In this document: positions 52,407 to 61,676 of the stretch, piece after piece
Layout: every line of letters begins with the position of its first letter
How positions within the stretch are numbered: position 1 is the first letter of the stretch
DNA from: Exiguobacterium acetylicum
GTDB lineage: Bacteria; Bacillota; Bacilli; Exiguobacteriales; Exiguobacteriaceae
DNA length: 64,000 bases
Assembly: GCF_019890935.1 (NCBI RefSeq)
Contig: NZ_CP082333.1
Coordinates: forward strand, 398,001-462,000
Reading direction: 5' to 3'
The notes under the pieces: model-generated
Database searches by the model: none
Seen by the model: only the letters and a program-made list of their open reading frames with translations
What the model was told of the DNA's origin: nothing
Made by a program: the position numbers and the translations under genes

Positions 52407-53144
52407 CTACCGTTCGGCACCACCACCGCCGGAACTTCCGCCACCACCGCGACTGCCACCATTTCCACCGCCACCACGCATGATCGCGGAGAAGATGTTC
52501 AAAATCGCAAAGAAGAACATACCACCGGTGAACTTCATATCGAGGAACAATAAGATCAGTAATCCAGCACCAATCAGAATCTTCGTCCAAAGCGGAAGTC
52601 CGTCGTCATGTTGTGTTTTCGGAGGATCCTGTGACTCAAGCGACTGGTCCTTTGAAATGACACTGACGACCGCTTTATATGTTTCAGACGCTGCTTTTCC
52701 ATACTCACCGTTTTCCTTGTAAGGAACCGCATACTGATCGAGAATACGTCCGGCTGTGATGTCTGTCAAAATCCCTTCGAGTTTATAACCGACCTCGATC
52801 CGGAATTGGCGATCCTTTTCGTTCGGAGCGACGACGACAAGAACACCATTGTCTTTTCCTTCTTGACCGATGCCTTGGCGCCGGAACGTTTCATTGGCGT
52901 AAGAGCTTAAATCCTGTTCCTTTAAATCGGGAACCGTCTTGAGGACGACTTGTGCCGTCGTATATTGTTCGAGTTCCTGACCGAGTTGCGCGAGTTCGGC
53001 TTCTTCCGAAGGGGTGAGCAGCTGAGCATCATCCTGAATGAAGAAGGCTGCTCCCGTTCGTTCTGAAACGGCACTAGCTGTTGGAACGAAGAGGAAGAAG
53101 ACGAGGAACGCGCTCAATAGAAGTCGCGTCCACTGCCGAATCAT
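52407..53144 (-). CDS. TPM-domain membrane protein (YgcG-like)
   Basis: The 245-residue protein has a signal peptide (RQWTRLLLSAFLVFFLFVPTASA), an extracytoplasmic TPM domain (about 30-165, AELAQLGQELEQYTTAQVVLKTV, GKDNGVLVVVAPNEKDRQFRIEVGYKLEG), one or two membrane segments (about 185-220) and a Gly/Ser-rich tail ending GGGGAER. Such proteins are encoded next to LemA and may act in membrane protein assembly or quality control. Confidence 0.88.
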   Translation of the reverse strand: MIRQWTRLLLSAFLVFFLFVPTASAVSERTGAAFFIQDDAQLLTPSEEAELAQLGQELEQYTTAQVVLKTVPDLKEQDLSSYANETFRRQGIGQEGKDNGVLVVVAPNEKDRQFRIEVGYKLEGILTDITAGRILDQYAVPYKENGEYGKAASETYKAVVSVISKDQSLESQDPPKTQHDDGLPLWTKILIGAGLLILLFLDMKFTGGMFFFAILNIFSAIMRGGGGNGGSRGGGGSSGGGGAER

Positions 53145-53734
53145 TTCGAATCACTGTTAAAGTCGACGGTCGGATTTTCCCGGTCGCTGTCTGAAATCTC
53201 GTAATACGGTTTTTTCTCGAATCCGAAGGCGGATGCGTAGAGTGTCGTTGGGAAGCTCCGACGTTTTTTGTTATAGAGGGTTACAGCATCATTGTAATCC
53301 TTGCGGGCGATCCCGAGACGATTTTCTGTTCCTTCCAGTGTGTCCATCAAGGATTGGAACCGTTCGCTTGATTTTAGTTCTGGATAAGTCGTCTGCAAGG
53401 CAATCAATCCGCGAAGCGAAGACGTAACTTGTTGGTCGGCTTCGATCCGTTGTTCGGTTGACGCAGCACGCGCAAGACCAGCTTGAGCTTCTGCGACTTT
53501 ACCGTAGACTTTTTCTTCTTGACCCGCGACCCCTTTAACAGTTTCAACGAGGTTCGGAATCAAATCCGCACGACGTTTGATTTGGTTGTCGACTTGCGAC
53601 CATTTATTCGATACATCTTCTTCTACATTGACGAGGCTATTGTATTGTCCGATTGCTAAAAAGGCAATCACGGCAACAATAACGACTCCGATGATTAATG
53701 GGAGTTTTGATGTACTCCGACTTCTGCGTGCCAT
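53141..53734 (-). CDS. LemA family protein
   Basis: The 197-residue protein has one N-terminal membrane anchor (LPLIIGVVIVAVIAFLAIG) and the LemA helical domain with YNSLVNVEEDVSNKWSQVDNQIKRRADLIPNLVETVKG, and the end FPTTLYASAFGFEKKPYYEI. It overlaps the TPM gene start by four bases. Role in bacteria is poorly known. Confidence 0.92.
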   Translation of the reverse strand: MARRSRSTSKLPLIIGVVIVAVIAFLAIGQYNSLVNVEEDVSNKWSQVDNQIKRRADLIPNLVETVKGVAGQEEKVYGKVAEAQAGLARAASTEQRIEADQQVTSSLRGLIALQTTYPELKSSERFQSLMDTLEGTENRLGIARKDYNDAVTLYNKKRRSFPTTLYASAFGFEKKPYYEISDSDRENPTVDFNSDSK

Positions 53735-53799
53735 GTGGCATTCACTCCTTTAATTATGTCTCATCCCTATATACCCTTAAGCGACTGAATTAGTTTCAA

Positions 53800-53838
53800 A
53801 AAAATGAAAAACCGTCAGCTAAAATAGCTAACGGTTTG
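53800..53838 (-). terminator. terminator of uppP
   Basis: Stem AAACCGT.AGCT with AGCT.ACGGTTT lies after the uppP stop, with TTTTCATTTTTTT on the minus strand exit side. Confidence 0.8.
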
Positions 53839-53841
53839 AAC

Positions 53842-54678
53842 TTACATGTAGACGATGACAGCTAAGACAGCTGCTAAGACAAGACGGTAGATGGCGAACG
53901 GAACGAGTTTGATCTTGTTGATCAGCTTCAAGAAGAAGCGAATCGATAAGAGAGCAAACACGAACGATGCAACGAAACCGACAGCATAGAATGCGAAGTG
54001 GTTCGGTTGAATGTTCTCCCAGTTCTTAACGAGCGAAAGGAAACTAGCACCGAACATGATCGGTACAGCCATGATGAACGTAAAGTCAGCTGCCGTCCGG
54101 TGATTCATCCCGAGGAAGACCCCTCCGGAAATCGTTGAACCAGAACGAGAGAAGCCAGGCCAAAGGGAAATACATTGGAACAGACCGACGAGTGCTGCTT
54201 GGCGATATGTAATCTGATCAAGCGATGTCGTTTTGGGTTCCTTTGGTCCGAATTTATCGGCTGCAATCATCAAGAGGGCACCGACAGCAAGACCGATGAT
54301 GACCGTTTCAATCGAGAAGAGGTTCTCATCGATGAAATCTTCGAATAACAATCCGAGAACAGCTGCTGGTAGAAGACCGATCAAGACGTGACGTAGCTTT
54401 AACTTGTGTGTGCCTGATGCGTCATGTTCGCCTTCAATCTTATACAAACCGATCAAGCTGAAGAGGCGTTTCCAAAAGACGACGACGACCGCAAGAATCG
54501 ATCCGAGCTGAATGACGATTTTAAAGGTGTTCGCCGAATATTTACCGAGAAAATCCGTCGTTTGCAACCACATGTCATCGACGATGATCATGTGACCTGT
54601 GGAAGAGACCGGTGCAAATTCCGTCATCCCTTCGACGAAACCGAGTAAGAGCGCTTTTAAAAGTTCAATGATTGTCAT
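53842..54678 (-). CDS. uppP: Undecaprenyl-diphosphatase
   Basis: The 278-residue integral membrane enzyme removes a phosphate from undecaprenyl diphosphate, recycling the cell-wall lipid carrier and giving bacitracin tolerance. Both family motifs are present: GFVEGMTEFAPVSSTGHMI (about 13-31) and SLWPGFSRSGSTISGG, with about eight membrane segments. Confidence 0.95.
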   Translation of the reverse strand: MTIIELLKALLLGFVEGMTEFAPVSSTGHMIIVDDMWLQTTDFLGKYSANTFKIVIQLGSILAVVVVFWKRLFSLIGLYKIEGEHDASGTHKLKLRHVLIGLLPAAVLGLLFEDFIDENLFSIETVIIGLAVGALLMIAADKFGPKEPKTTSLDQITYRQAALVGLFQCISLWPGFSRSGSTISGGVFLGMNHRTAADFTFIMAVPIMFGASFLSLVKNWENIQPNHFAFYAVGFVASFVFALLSIRFFLKLINKIKLVPFAIYRLVLAAVLAVIVYM

Positions 54679-54721
54679 GATAATCTCCTTCTATATGATG
54701 TGCTAGTTAAAAACATATCAT

Positions 54722-54988
54722 GTTTTATTCTTGTGAGATAGAACTAATTGGAATATCGGGCGCAGGTCTGAGAGACGATCGTATGTGTAAGAAGCGTTGT
54801 ACGATTTAAATTCGTTTGGATAAGATAATAGATGGATTTAGGTATCATCGGATAGATCAGGAAATTCGATCATTTCCATTCATACTAAAACGGCATGAAG
54901 GAAAGGGAAATCTTTCTGTTAGGACACAAGGTCAGAAAAACTTCAAATCGATTGGTTTCACTGGAATATGTCTGGATCTACAAACAGA
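54722..54988. other. intergenic stretch without recognised gene
   Basis: Between the uppP upstream region and the zip terminator I see no supported gene, no RNA motif and no clear dyad. One short rightward frame (TTG start at 54816) lacks a ribosome binding site and any familiar pattern. Confidence 0.5.
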
Positions 54989-55027
54989 AAAACGAGCAGG
55001 AGACAGTATCGTCCACTACTCGTTTTG
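54989..55027 (-). terminator. terminator of the ZIP transporter gene
   Basis: Arms AAAACGAG and CTCGTTTT, about 22 bases apart, lie just beyond the ZIP stop codon. Confidence 0.6.
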
Positions 55028-55035
55028 AAACGGGA

Positions 55036-55848
55036 TCATCCTAAAGCGACGTCAAGAATCATCATGACCGTAAACCCGACCATCAGACCAAGCGTTGCTA
55101 AATCGGATCCGTTTTCTGCTTGTGATTCCGGAATCAATTCTTCGACGACGACGAAAATCATCGCTCCGGCAGCAAACGATAACGCATACGGTAGAAGCGG
55201 TTGAACGAAGAAGACCGCGGCTGCTCCGACCATCGCGGCAATCGGTTCGACGATTGCTGACAATTGACCGTAATGGAAGGCGCGCCGACGCGACATTCCT
55301 TCACCGCGTAGTGGAATCGATAGGGCAGCTCCCTCCGGCATGTTTTGTATCCCAATACCGAGTGCGAGCGTCAAGGCACCGGCGACGGTCGCCCCGTCCA
55401 TGTTTAAGGCAGCGGCGCCAAAAGCGACACCAATCGCAAGACCTTCGGGAATATTGTGCAACGTGATCGCAAGAAATAGTAACGTCGTTTTCTTGAGTCC
55501 TGTCGAAGGACCTTCCGCTGTCTCGAGTGGTGCAGATAAGTGCAAATGCGGCGTAACGAAGTCGAGGAGACGGACGAAAAATCCACCAGCGAGAAAACCG
55601 ATGGCGGCAGGAATCCAGGCGATTCCTCCATCCTGCTCCGTGAACTCGATCGCAGGAGCAAGCAGCGACCAAAACGACGCGGCAATCATGACGCCGGCAG
55701 CAAAACCGAGCATCATGTTCATGACGCGTTTTTCAATCGTCGTAAAGACGAAGACGAGTGCCGCACCAAGTGCGGTTAACCCCCACGTCATCATTCCGGC
55801 AAGTAATGCTTGCACGACGACGGGGAGGGAAGTAAACCAATCCAACAT
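55036..55848 (-). CDS. ZIP-family divalent metal transporter
   Basis: The 270-residue protein has about eight membrane segments and the signature helix LFLAITLHNIPEGLAIGVAFG, plus ALGIGIQNMPEGAALSIPL, with the His/Asn/Pro/Glu metal site of ZIP transporters (GufA/ZupT group). It likely imports Zn or another divalent metal. The ATG at 55848 (MLDWFTSLP) follows AAGGAA and fits the family; an ATG 13 codons earlier has no site. Confidence 0.9.
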   Translation of the reverse strand: MLDWFTSLPVVVQALLAGMMTWGLTALGAALVFVFTTIEKRVMNMMLGFAAGVMIAASFWSLLAPAIEFTEQDGGIAWIPAAIGFLAGGFFVRLLDFVTPHLHLSAPLETAEGPSTGLKKTTLLFLAITLHNIPEGLAIGVAFGAAALNMDGATVAGALTLALGIGIQNMPEGAALSIPLRGEGMSRRRAFHYGQLSAIVEPIAAMVGAAAVFFVQPLLPYALSFAAGAMIFVVVEELIPESQAENGSDLATLGLMVGFTVMMILDVALG

Positions 55849-55899
55849 GACTATTCCTTCTTTCCGGGCACGATTTAAAGCATCCATCTGTATGAGAGC

Positions 55900-56229
55900 T
55901 TACCCGTTTTCGATCCGGACGATTCGTGTGAAGGGAATTTCAATGACTTCACGTCCGCGCAGAAAGAGAACGGAACGTTCGGGTTCTAGTCGTTCGACGA
56001 AACCGACGACCGTCACGTAGCTACTTTCCTTATAATACGTGATTTCAAGTTCGTTTCCTTCTATTAAAGCTTCTTGAAGCAGAAAGTGCCATGATTCTTG
56101 CAGCTGTTCATCAATTTCAGGCAAGTCGAGCTGATGCATCTGAACATAGTATTCCCGCAGCAATTGCAAATGTTCCGGCATGAGAAAAGGAATCCATTTT
56201 AAATTTCCCCGATCACGATACGCTGTCAT
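55900..56229 (-). CDS. YolD-like protein
   Basis: The 109-residue protein matches the YolD pattern: YRDRGNLKWIPFLMPEHLQLLREYY at the start, then DEQLQESWHFLLQEALIEGNELEITYY and a beta-rich end with a PFTRIVRI-type strand. YolD proteins are encoded beside UvrX-type polymerases and are thought to modulate them. The start at 56229 follows GGGAGGTG. It overlaps the polymerase gene by 17 bases. Confidence 0.87.
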   Translation of the reverse strand: MTAYRDRGNLKWIPFLMPEHLQLLREYYVQMHQLDLPEIDEQLQESWHFLLQEALIEGNELEITYYKESSYVTVVGFVERLEPERSVLFLRGREVIEIPFTRIVRIENG

Positions 56230-57535
56230 GACGATCACCTCCCGGATGACCGCCGACAAAACGAAGGCGACGTTTGGCGACACTCGTATCAAGAAACGAG
56301 ACAGCGAGGCGAATCGTTCCTTTTCCGTAGCGAAGGTTGACGACATCCATTGCTTTTAATAACCGTCGCCGTTTCCAGAGCCGCGCATTATCCTCGAACA
56401 AAGACAACTGTAAGGTGCCTTGATCAGCAGTCAAATGCCCCACTGCGACGGATAAAAAACGAACAGGTTCCCCGTCGAGCCAATTCGGTTCGAATAATTG
56501 TAAGACGTGACGCAAAATGATGCGTTCATCGGATGTCGGATAAGGCAACCGTACTTGACGGGAGAAACCACTTCGGACGACGTTTCGAGAATAACGGACA
56601 CCGATGTGAACGGTCCAGCCGACTTGATTCGAAAAGCGACAACGTGCGGCAACATCCTGTACCAGTTCATTGAGCACATTCCGGATGCGTTCGAACTGAT
56701 AATAGTCCTGCATTAAGGTCACACCGTGTCCAATCGTCCGTTGAGGGGCTTTCTCGAACAGATGACGTGGGGGAAGCAGTGTCGGTGACGCGTCGAGTCC
56801 CCAAGCGTGATGCCACAGTTCGGCACCGATGACACCGAAGCGTTCGTGTAACTCTTCAACGGGGCGCATGGCAAGATCACCGATCGTTTCAATCCCCATC
56901 ATCTGCAGATGTTGTTCCATGCGATGTCCAACTCCCCACATCTTTCGAATCGGAAAATCATGAAGACGTCGTGCGACATCAGCATATCCACATCGCGCGA
57001 TGCCTTCTTTTTTCCCGATTAAATCAAGCGTCAGTTTCGCGATGACGTTATTTGGACCAATCCCGATGCGGACGTGGATGCCGGTCTGTTTCAGGATTGC
57101 TTCTTTAATTTTGAGGGCAGCTTGCAGGTCGGAACCAAATAGGCGATCGGTTCCGGTCATGTCAATGAAACTTTCGTCAATCGAATAGACGCGGATGGCT
57201 TCAGGTGGGGCGAATTGGTGCAGGACATCCAGGACACGAATCGACGTCTTCATATAAGCGAGCATACGTGGTTCGACAAGTCGAATCGTACGACGAACAG
57301 CGTATGGCAATTGCTCGATTTCATATAATCGACCGGCTGTCTTGATTCCAAGTGCTTTTAAGGCAGGGGTGGCAGCGAGAATGACGGACCCGCTTCGTTT
57401 TAAATCGGAGACGACCGCCAGGCGTGTCGTCAAGGGGGGGAGATTGCGATACTGGCATTCACAGCTGGCGTAGAAGGACACACTGTCGACGCAAAAAATA
57501 CGTTTATCTTGTGGTAAAACGACGGAAGGAAACAT
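56213..57535 (-). CDS. Y-family DNA polymerase (UvrX/DinB group)
   Basis: The 440-residue polymerase has the catalytic acidic residues in FCVDSVSFYASCE (D17) and YSIDESFID (D120, E121), a thumb with helix-hairpin-helix FPIRKMWGVGHRMEQHLQMMGIETIGDLA, and a little-finger domain. It copies damaged DNA. The ATG at 57535 is chosen as AAAGGAG lies 8 bases before; a GTG three codons upstream touches the site. A LexA box lies upstream, so it belongs to the SOS response. Confidence 0.92.
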   Translation of the reverse strand: MFPSVVLPQDKRIFCVDSVSFYASCECQYRNLPPLTTRLAVVSDLKRSGSVILAATPALKALGIKTAGRLYEIEQLPYAVRRTIRLVEPRMLAYMKTSIRVLDVLHQFAPPEAIRVYSIDESFIDMTGTDRLFGSDLQAALKIKEAILKQTGIHVRIGIGPNNVIAKLTLDLIGKKEGIARCGYADVARRLHDFPIRKMWGVGHRMEQHLQMMGIETIGDLAMRPVEELHERFGVIGAELWHHAWGLDASPTLLPPRHLFEKAPQRTIGHGVTLMQDYYQFERIRNVLNELVQDVAARCRFSNQVGWTVHIGVRYSRNVVRSGFSRQVRLPYPTSDERIILRHVLQLFEPNWLDGEPVRFLSVAVGHLTADQGTLQLSLFEDNARLWKRRRLLKAMDVVNLRYGKGTIRLAVSFLDTSVAKRRLRFVGGHPGGDRHDSVS

Positions 57536-57558
57536 CTGAATCACTCCTTTACATAAAA

Positions 57559-57570
57559 GAACGTATGTTC
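57559..57570 (-). promoter_or_regulatory. LexA (DinR) box
   Basis: GAACGTATGTTC is a perfect GAAC-N4-GTTC dyad, extended by AA/TT on both sides, 24 bases before the polymerase start. It matches the Gram-positive SOS operator core. Confidence 0.85.
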
Positions 57571-57710
57571 TTATTTTGATTTTCCTTGACTATAGCATGG
57601 TCTCAAAGTGTCTCAAAATAAAAACTGTTGAAAAAGGGGAATTCGAACGATTTCTCCTCATATAAAAGGAGTTTGGTACACTAAGGGAGAGAAAAAAGGG
57701 GGAACCTTCA

Positions 57711-58349
57711 TTGAAAGAGACCGTTATCCGTTTACCAGAATTACCGAAGACACTTCAGTCAGAGACGTTCGATCAAGTCGAAATCGATGACCCGTATCTG
57801 AAAGGAGCGCGTTATGAGAAAGAGTCGATGCCGAGTGAACTGACAGAACGCATCGATGCCTATCAAGTGTGTTTTCAAAATGTCTCGTTCGCGAATCTTA
57901 CCTTTGACCGTGGTTCGTTCGAAGATATTCGTTTTGAGCAATGCGACTTAACCGGATGTCACTTCCAAGAAACTCGTTTTCACCGTGTGTCCTTCGCCGG
58001 ATGCCGGATGACGGGTGTTCAGTTCGAAGATTGTACGCTGGACCATTTAACGATTCAGGAAGGGCTCGCGGATTACGTACAGTTCATTCGCAGTACGGTC
58101 CGTCATCAACATTGGAGCGAAACGACGATGAAAGAAGCACAGTTCTTCGAAGTGAAACCGACCCATTGGAAACTCGAAGCGGTCCGGCTTACAGATAGCC
58201 AATGGATTGAAACACCGTTAAAAGGTCTCGACCTCCGGCAGACGGAACTCTCTGGTATTACGATCGATCCGCGATTTTTACCAGGCGCTGTCATTACGGA
58301 AGAGCAAGCAGTCGCCTTTGCTCGCTTGTTAGGTCTTGTCATTCCATAA
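57711..58349 (+). CDS. Pentapeptide-repeat protein
   Basis: The 212-residue protein has a run of pentapeptide-like units between about residues 55 and 115 (VSFAN, LTFDR, GSFED, IRFEQ, CDLTG, CHFQE, TRFHR, VSFAG, CRMTG, VQFED, CTLDH), and a second short run near 160-190. Such folds form right-handed beta-helices; some members (Qnr, McbG) protect gyrase, most are uncharacterised. The start is TTG, with AAAGGGGG 8-9 bases before it and no nearby ATG. Confidence 0.8.
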   Translation: MKETVIRLPELPKTLQSETFDQVEIDDPYLKGARYEKESMPSELTERIDAYQVCFQNVSFANLTFDRGSFEDIRFEQCDLTGCHFQETRFHRVSFAGCRMTGVQFEDCTLDHLTIQEGLADYVQFIRSTVRHQHWSETTMKEAQFFEVKPTHWKLEAVRLTDSQWIETPLKGLDLRQTELSGITIDPRFLPGAVITEEQAVAFARLLGLVIP

Positions 58350-58353
58350 CCAA

Positions 58354-58402
58354 AAGAAGTCCTACTTTCGATTGTTACTCGAAAAGCAGGACTTCTTTTT
58401 AA
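58354..58402. terminator. bidirectional terminator
   Basis: Arms AAGAAGTCCTACTTTCG and CGAAAAGCAGGACTTCTT, followed by TTTT, separate convergent genes. Confidence 0.82.
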
Positions 58403-58417
58403 TGAAGGTTACTGTTC

Positions 58418-59173
58418 TTAAAATGACATCGTTTCGCCGTCCTCCGGAATCAGGAAATGGGCAGAAAGGTGGAAGGCGGCTAAAAAGTCAGCAATCATAT
58501 CACGTCGCAAGAGACAGTGGTTGACGGACTCGAGGTGCGAGACGATGATCGTCGCTTCCGCCGCCGCTTCGTGTACGGCAAGGAGATCACGCTGTGACAT
58601 CGTGATCGGCTCTCCGGTCAAGAACTGGGCGGCGCCACTGTTGATGACGATGATATCGGGTGTATGTTGTTCGATTGCATGCGCGACCTCGTCGCACCAG
58701 ATCGTATCACCTGCGATATAAAGTGTCGGTTCGTCCGGATGGGTGAGGACGAGCCCAGACACACGTCCCATCCGTTCGCCGATTTCACCGACACCATGCT
58801 GTCCACCTGTTCGATGGATTTGGATATCCCCGATCGTCACACCGGAATCGAAGGAAGAGACGTTCGTGAAGCCGGCTTCTCGGATGTGCTGCGCGTCTTC
58901 TTCTTGCTGCGCATAGAGTGGCAAATGCTTGGGTAGAAGTTGTTTAGCAGCATCATCGAAATGATCGGCATGCAGATGCGTGACAAAGACAGCGTCAGGA
59001 TCGAGCAGTGTATTGACATCGACCGGTAAGTCGACGAGTGGATTGGCGACGGCATTCGGTGTTTGACCGAAGGGAGGCAAGCTGCCTTTTTCGCCGAGGA
59101 ACGGATCAATCAGTAAGACTTGATTGGCATACGTGACTACGAGTGTTGCATTGCGAATTTGTTGAATATCCAT
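58418..59173 (-). CDS. MBL-fold metal-dependent hydrolase
   Basis: The 251-residue protein has the zinc motif VTHLHADHFD, the downstream YIAGDTIWCDEV (bridging Asp) and a final His region (SHLESVNHC). It resembles the UlaG/UPF0173-like group of metallo-hydrolases. Substrate is unknown. The ATG at 59173 (MDIQQIRNA) has GAGAGG at about 9 bases; the ATG three codons upstream sits on that site. Confidence 0.82.
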   Translation of the reverse strand: MDIQQIRNATLVVTYANQVLLIDPFLGEKGSLPPFGQTPNAVANPLVDLPVDVNTLLDPDAVFVTHLHADHFDDAAKQLLPKHLPLYAQQEEDAQHIREAGFTNVSSFDSGVTIGDIQIHRTGGQHGVGEIGERMGRVSGLVLTHPDEPTLYIAGDTIWCDEVAHAIEQHTPDIIVINSGAAQFLTGEPITMSQRDLLAVHEAAAEATIIVSHLESVNHCLLRRDMIADFLAAFHLSAHFLIPEDGETMSF

Positions 59174-59233
59174 TAGGTTCATCCTCTCTCAATGACTCGG
59201 ATTAACTATTCCCCGTCTGGCATTCAATGAATC

Positions 59234-59722
59234 CTATCGCAAGCGTTTCTCCATCGCCATGACGTCGACATATTCACCGTTCAACTGTCCTTGCTCCTTA
59301 AACGTTCCGACGATCCTGAATCCAGAGCGGATATAGAGTTTTTGTCCGATTTTATTGAATGGGAAGGTGAAGAGGATGAGTTTATGCATCTGATGATCAC
59401 GGGCGTGTTGTTCAGCCGTTTCAAGCAAACGTGTGCCAATCCCTTGTCCACGATGAGTCCGGGTGATATAAACCGAAATCTCACCGACGGATGCGTAGAC
59501 AGGACGCGGATTATACGGATCGAGGGAAATGAAGCCGAGGACACCTGTGTCATCTTCAGCGACATATCCGGCATATCGATCGGTGCGTTCTGCATACCAC
59601 TGGGTCATGAAGGATAAGTCCTTTTGGTCGGTCTCAAGCGTTGCGATTCGATCTTCGATGCCTTCGTTATAGATGGCGAGAATCGCTGGTAAGTCGTGTT
59701 CCGTTACGGGACGAATATGCAT
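59234..59722 (-). CDS. GNAT acetyltransferase (phosphinothricin acetyltransferase-like)
   Basis: The 162-residue protein has the PAT/YncA-type pattern: RPVTEHDLPAILAIYNEGIEDRIATLET, SVYITRTHRGQGIGTRLLETA (acetyl-CoA loop) and LYIRSGFRIVGTFKEQGQLNGEYVDVMAMEK. Substrates of relatives include phosphinothricin, methionine sulfoximine or amino acids. The ATG at 59722 is preferred to a GTG three codons upstream because GAGGAAG fits it. Confidence 0.87.
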   Translation of the reverse strand: MHIRPVTEHDLPAILAIYNEGIEDRIATLETDQKDLSFMTQWYAERTDRYAGYVAEDDTGVLGFISLDPYNPRPVYASVGEISVYITRTHRGQGIGTRLLETAEQHARDHQMHKLILFTFPFNKIGQKLYIRSGFRIVGTFKEQGQLNGEYVDVMAMEKRLR

Positions 59723-59799
59723 GACGCTCACTTCCTCATCGCTTTTCCTTCATTATATCGGTTATGTGTCAATGTAGTGATATGTTTGTGCGATAAGAA

Positions 59800-59837
59800 A
59801 AGCGCTGATTTCCTTCTTATAAAGGAAATCAGCGCTT
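59800..59837. terminator. terminator after mtnD
   Basis: A perfect 16-base arm AAGCGCTGATTTCCTT pairs with AAGGAAATCAGCGCTT across a 6-base loop, and A/T runs flank it on both sides. It ends the mtn operon and may also insulate the GNAT gene. Confidence 0.88.
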
Positions 59838-59846
59838 ATATCGTTC

Positions 59847-60383
59847 TTAAGAGACCGTTGACGTCTCGTTTTCATAAATCGGAACCCAGCCGTCTGTCGT
59901 GACGAAGATTCGAACAGCAACGACTTTACGATCGTCTTGAAGCGTAAAGTAGTGGCGTGTGTTAACAGGAACGGAAATCAAATCACCAGGATTGAGTTCG
60001 ATGTTATAGTAGCCGACTTCTTCGTCTTTGATCGCGAAGACGCCGTGACCGCTGACGATGAAACGTACTTCATCATCCGTATGGTGATGTTCTTTCTGGA
60101 AGTTGACGAGCAACTCATCCAGGTTCGGTGTCGTATCTGAAAGTGAGATGATATCAGCTGTCTGATACCCACGACGTTCTGATACGTCTTTGATTTCGGG
60201 AGCGAACGTATCGAGAATCGTTTGTTTGTCTGCATCCGTCAGTGTGAAGTTCTCAACGAGAGGCGCTGGAAGTTTCGAAACGTCCCATTGTTCGTAAAGA
60301 ACGCCGCGTGACGCAAGGAAGTCAGCGACTTCCGTTTGATCCGTATACCGTGTGTTTGTTTCTTGGAATAAGACTGTTGCCAT
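59847..60383 (-). CDS. mtnD: Acireductone dioxygenase
   Basis: The 178-residue cupin converts acireductone to the 2-oxo acid of methionine (with iron). Metal ligands appear as EHHHTDDEVRF (H99, H101, E105) and TRHYF (H144). AAGGAGG precedes the ATG. It is the last gene of the mtnW-X-B-D operon. Confidence 0.95.
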   Translation of the reverse strand: MATVLFQETNTRYTDQTEVADFLASRGVLYEQWDVSKLPAPLVENFTLTDADKQTILDTFAPEIKDVSERRGYQTADIISLSDTTPNLDELLVNFQKEHHHTDDEVRFIVSGHGVFAIKDEEVGYYNIELNPGDLISVPVNTRHYFTLQDDRKVVAVRIFVTTDGWVPIYENETSTVS

Positions 60384-60399
60384 GAGATGATTCCTCCTT

Positions 60400-61020
60400 T
60401 TAATGAATGGATTGACGGCATGATTGCAACGTCAACGTGTAATTGAATAAAAACTCGAAGGCTTCGAGGTGTTTCTTTGCTTCAAAGGCGGTCGGTGCCC
60501 AGACCGTGATTCCGTGATTGCGAATCAGGACGGCACCACTGTCCGCTGTGACATGAGGTGCAAAAGCAGCGGCAAGCGTCGGGATGTCCGCATGATTCGG
60601 AATGATTGGCACCGTGACCGTCGCATCCTCTTCCCAGTGTCCGAGTGCCTTGATGATTTCTTGACCGGAAAAGGTGATACTGCCTTGATCGCCATAGAGT
60701 TCCGAAATCACATTGTTCGCAATCGTATGGACATGCAGGGAACAACCGGCGTCCGTTCGATTGAACACTTCGACATGGAGTAATGTCTCAGCGGAAGGAC
60801 GCCCGGATTGCTCACCGATCAATTGACCGGTCGCATCGACATGAACGAAGTCGTCAGGAGTCGTCTGCCGTTTATCTTTTCCGCTTGCCGTCACAAGGAA
60901 TTCAACCGGGACACCGGATGTCCGGATGGCGAGATTGCCACTCGTACCAGGGAACCAATCGCGCGCCGCAAGCTCTTGTTTGATGGCTCGTAATTCTTCA
61001 TAGCGTCGCATGAATGTCAT
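60400..61020 (-). CDS. mtnB: Methylthioribulose-1-phosphate dehydratase
   Basis: The 206-residue class II aldolase-like protein has GTSGNLAIR, the zinc site [10 protein letters not shown] and [26 protein letters not shown]. It dehydrates methylthioribulose-1-phosphate to the diketone. Its start overlaps the mtnX stop region by four bases. Confidence 0.95.
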   Translation of the reverse strand: MTFMRRYEELRAIKQELAARDWFPGTSGNLAIRTSGVPVEFLVTASGKDKRQTTPDDFVHVDATGQLIGEQSGRPSAETLLHVEVFNRTDAGCSLHVHTIANNVISELYGDQGSITFSGQEIIKALGHWEEDATVTVPIIPNHADIPTLAAAFAPHVTADSGAVLIRNHGITVWAPTAFEAKKHLEAFEFLFNYTLTLQSCRQSIH

Positions 61021-61676
61021 GTTGTCACCTCCGCTCGTGTTAAATCATGAACGATATCGTGGAACGTCTCAAACGGTGTATAGGCGATATCGTTCTCTTC
61101 ACACAACGTGATCAGATAATCACGGGCATAGACACGATCCGCTTGTTTTGCGAGTTCGAAGTCCGTCACCGAGTCGCCGATGACGATGATGACGTCACCA
61201 CCTTTACGTAGTGTCCGGGCAACGGACGTTTTACAACAGCCGCACCCGTTCGTACAATGGGCATCGCAGGCGTTTGGCCAATCGATATGGACGAATGGAC
61301 CACTGAAATCAGCGACGTTACAGTAAATCTGTTCTTGGTCGAGGAAGGGCGCTAAGATCGGTTCGACGAAAAAGTCCATTCCACCGCTGACGATCGAAAA
61401 ATCGATGCCTTGACGACGACTGTACTGCAGTAACTCCGAAAATCCGTCGCGAATGACCGCACGCTCCAACAAAAAGTCAAGATAGGCTGTTTTTCCGTCA
61501 GACGGCAGAAGTGAGAACATTTGCCCGACGCCACTCTGGATCGATAACGTCCGGTCGAGTACGCCGTGTTTCAACGGTTCGAAGTCACTCGCTGGCGCAA
61601 ATGCCTGCATGAGTGCGATGATGTTATCCTGTGTCGTCACCGTCCCGTCGAAGTCACAAAGAATCCGTACGGTCAT
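61017..61676 (-). CDS. mtnX: 2-hydroxy-3-keto-5-methylthiopentenyl-1-phosphate phosphatase
   Basis: The 219-residue HAD phosphatase has motif [13 protein letters not shown] (D8, D10), [12 protein letters not shown], and [18 protein letters not shown]. It acts after MtnW. The ATG at 61676 overlaps the mtnW stop by four bases; an in-frame codon five positions upstream lies inside mtnW. Confidence 0.94.
   Translation of the reverse strand: MTVRILCDFDGTVTTQDNIIALMQAFAPASDFEPLKHGVLDRTLSIQSGVGQMFSLLPSDGKTAYLDFLLERAVIRDGFSELLQYSRRQGIDFSIVSGGMDFFVEPILAPFLDQEQIYCNVADFSGPFVHIDWPNACDAHCTNGCGCCKTSVARTLRKGGDVIIVIGDSVTDFELAKQADRVYARDYLITLCEENDIAYTPFETFHDIVHDLTRAEVTT

Noticed and set aside
52378-52722. Rightward Pro-rich frame of 114 codons
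   Set aside because: It is the complement of the Gly-rich tail of the TPM-domain protein; the Pro runs result from GGN repeats.
54816-55028. Short rightward frame in the uppP-zip gap
   Set aside because: TTG start without ribosome binding site, no familiar pattern, and the end overlaps a terminator of the opposite strand.
55340-56020. Rightward open frame of 226 codons
   Set aside because: It lies antisense to the ZIP and YolD genes, has low-complexity Ala/Pro/Arg/Ser composition typical of a shadow frame, and lacks a ribosome binding site.
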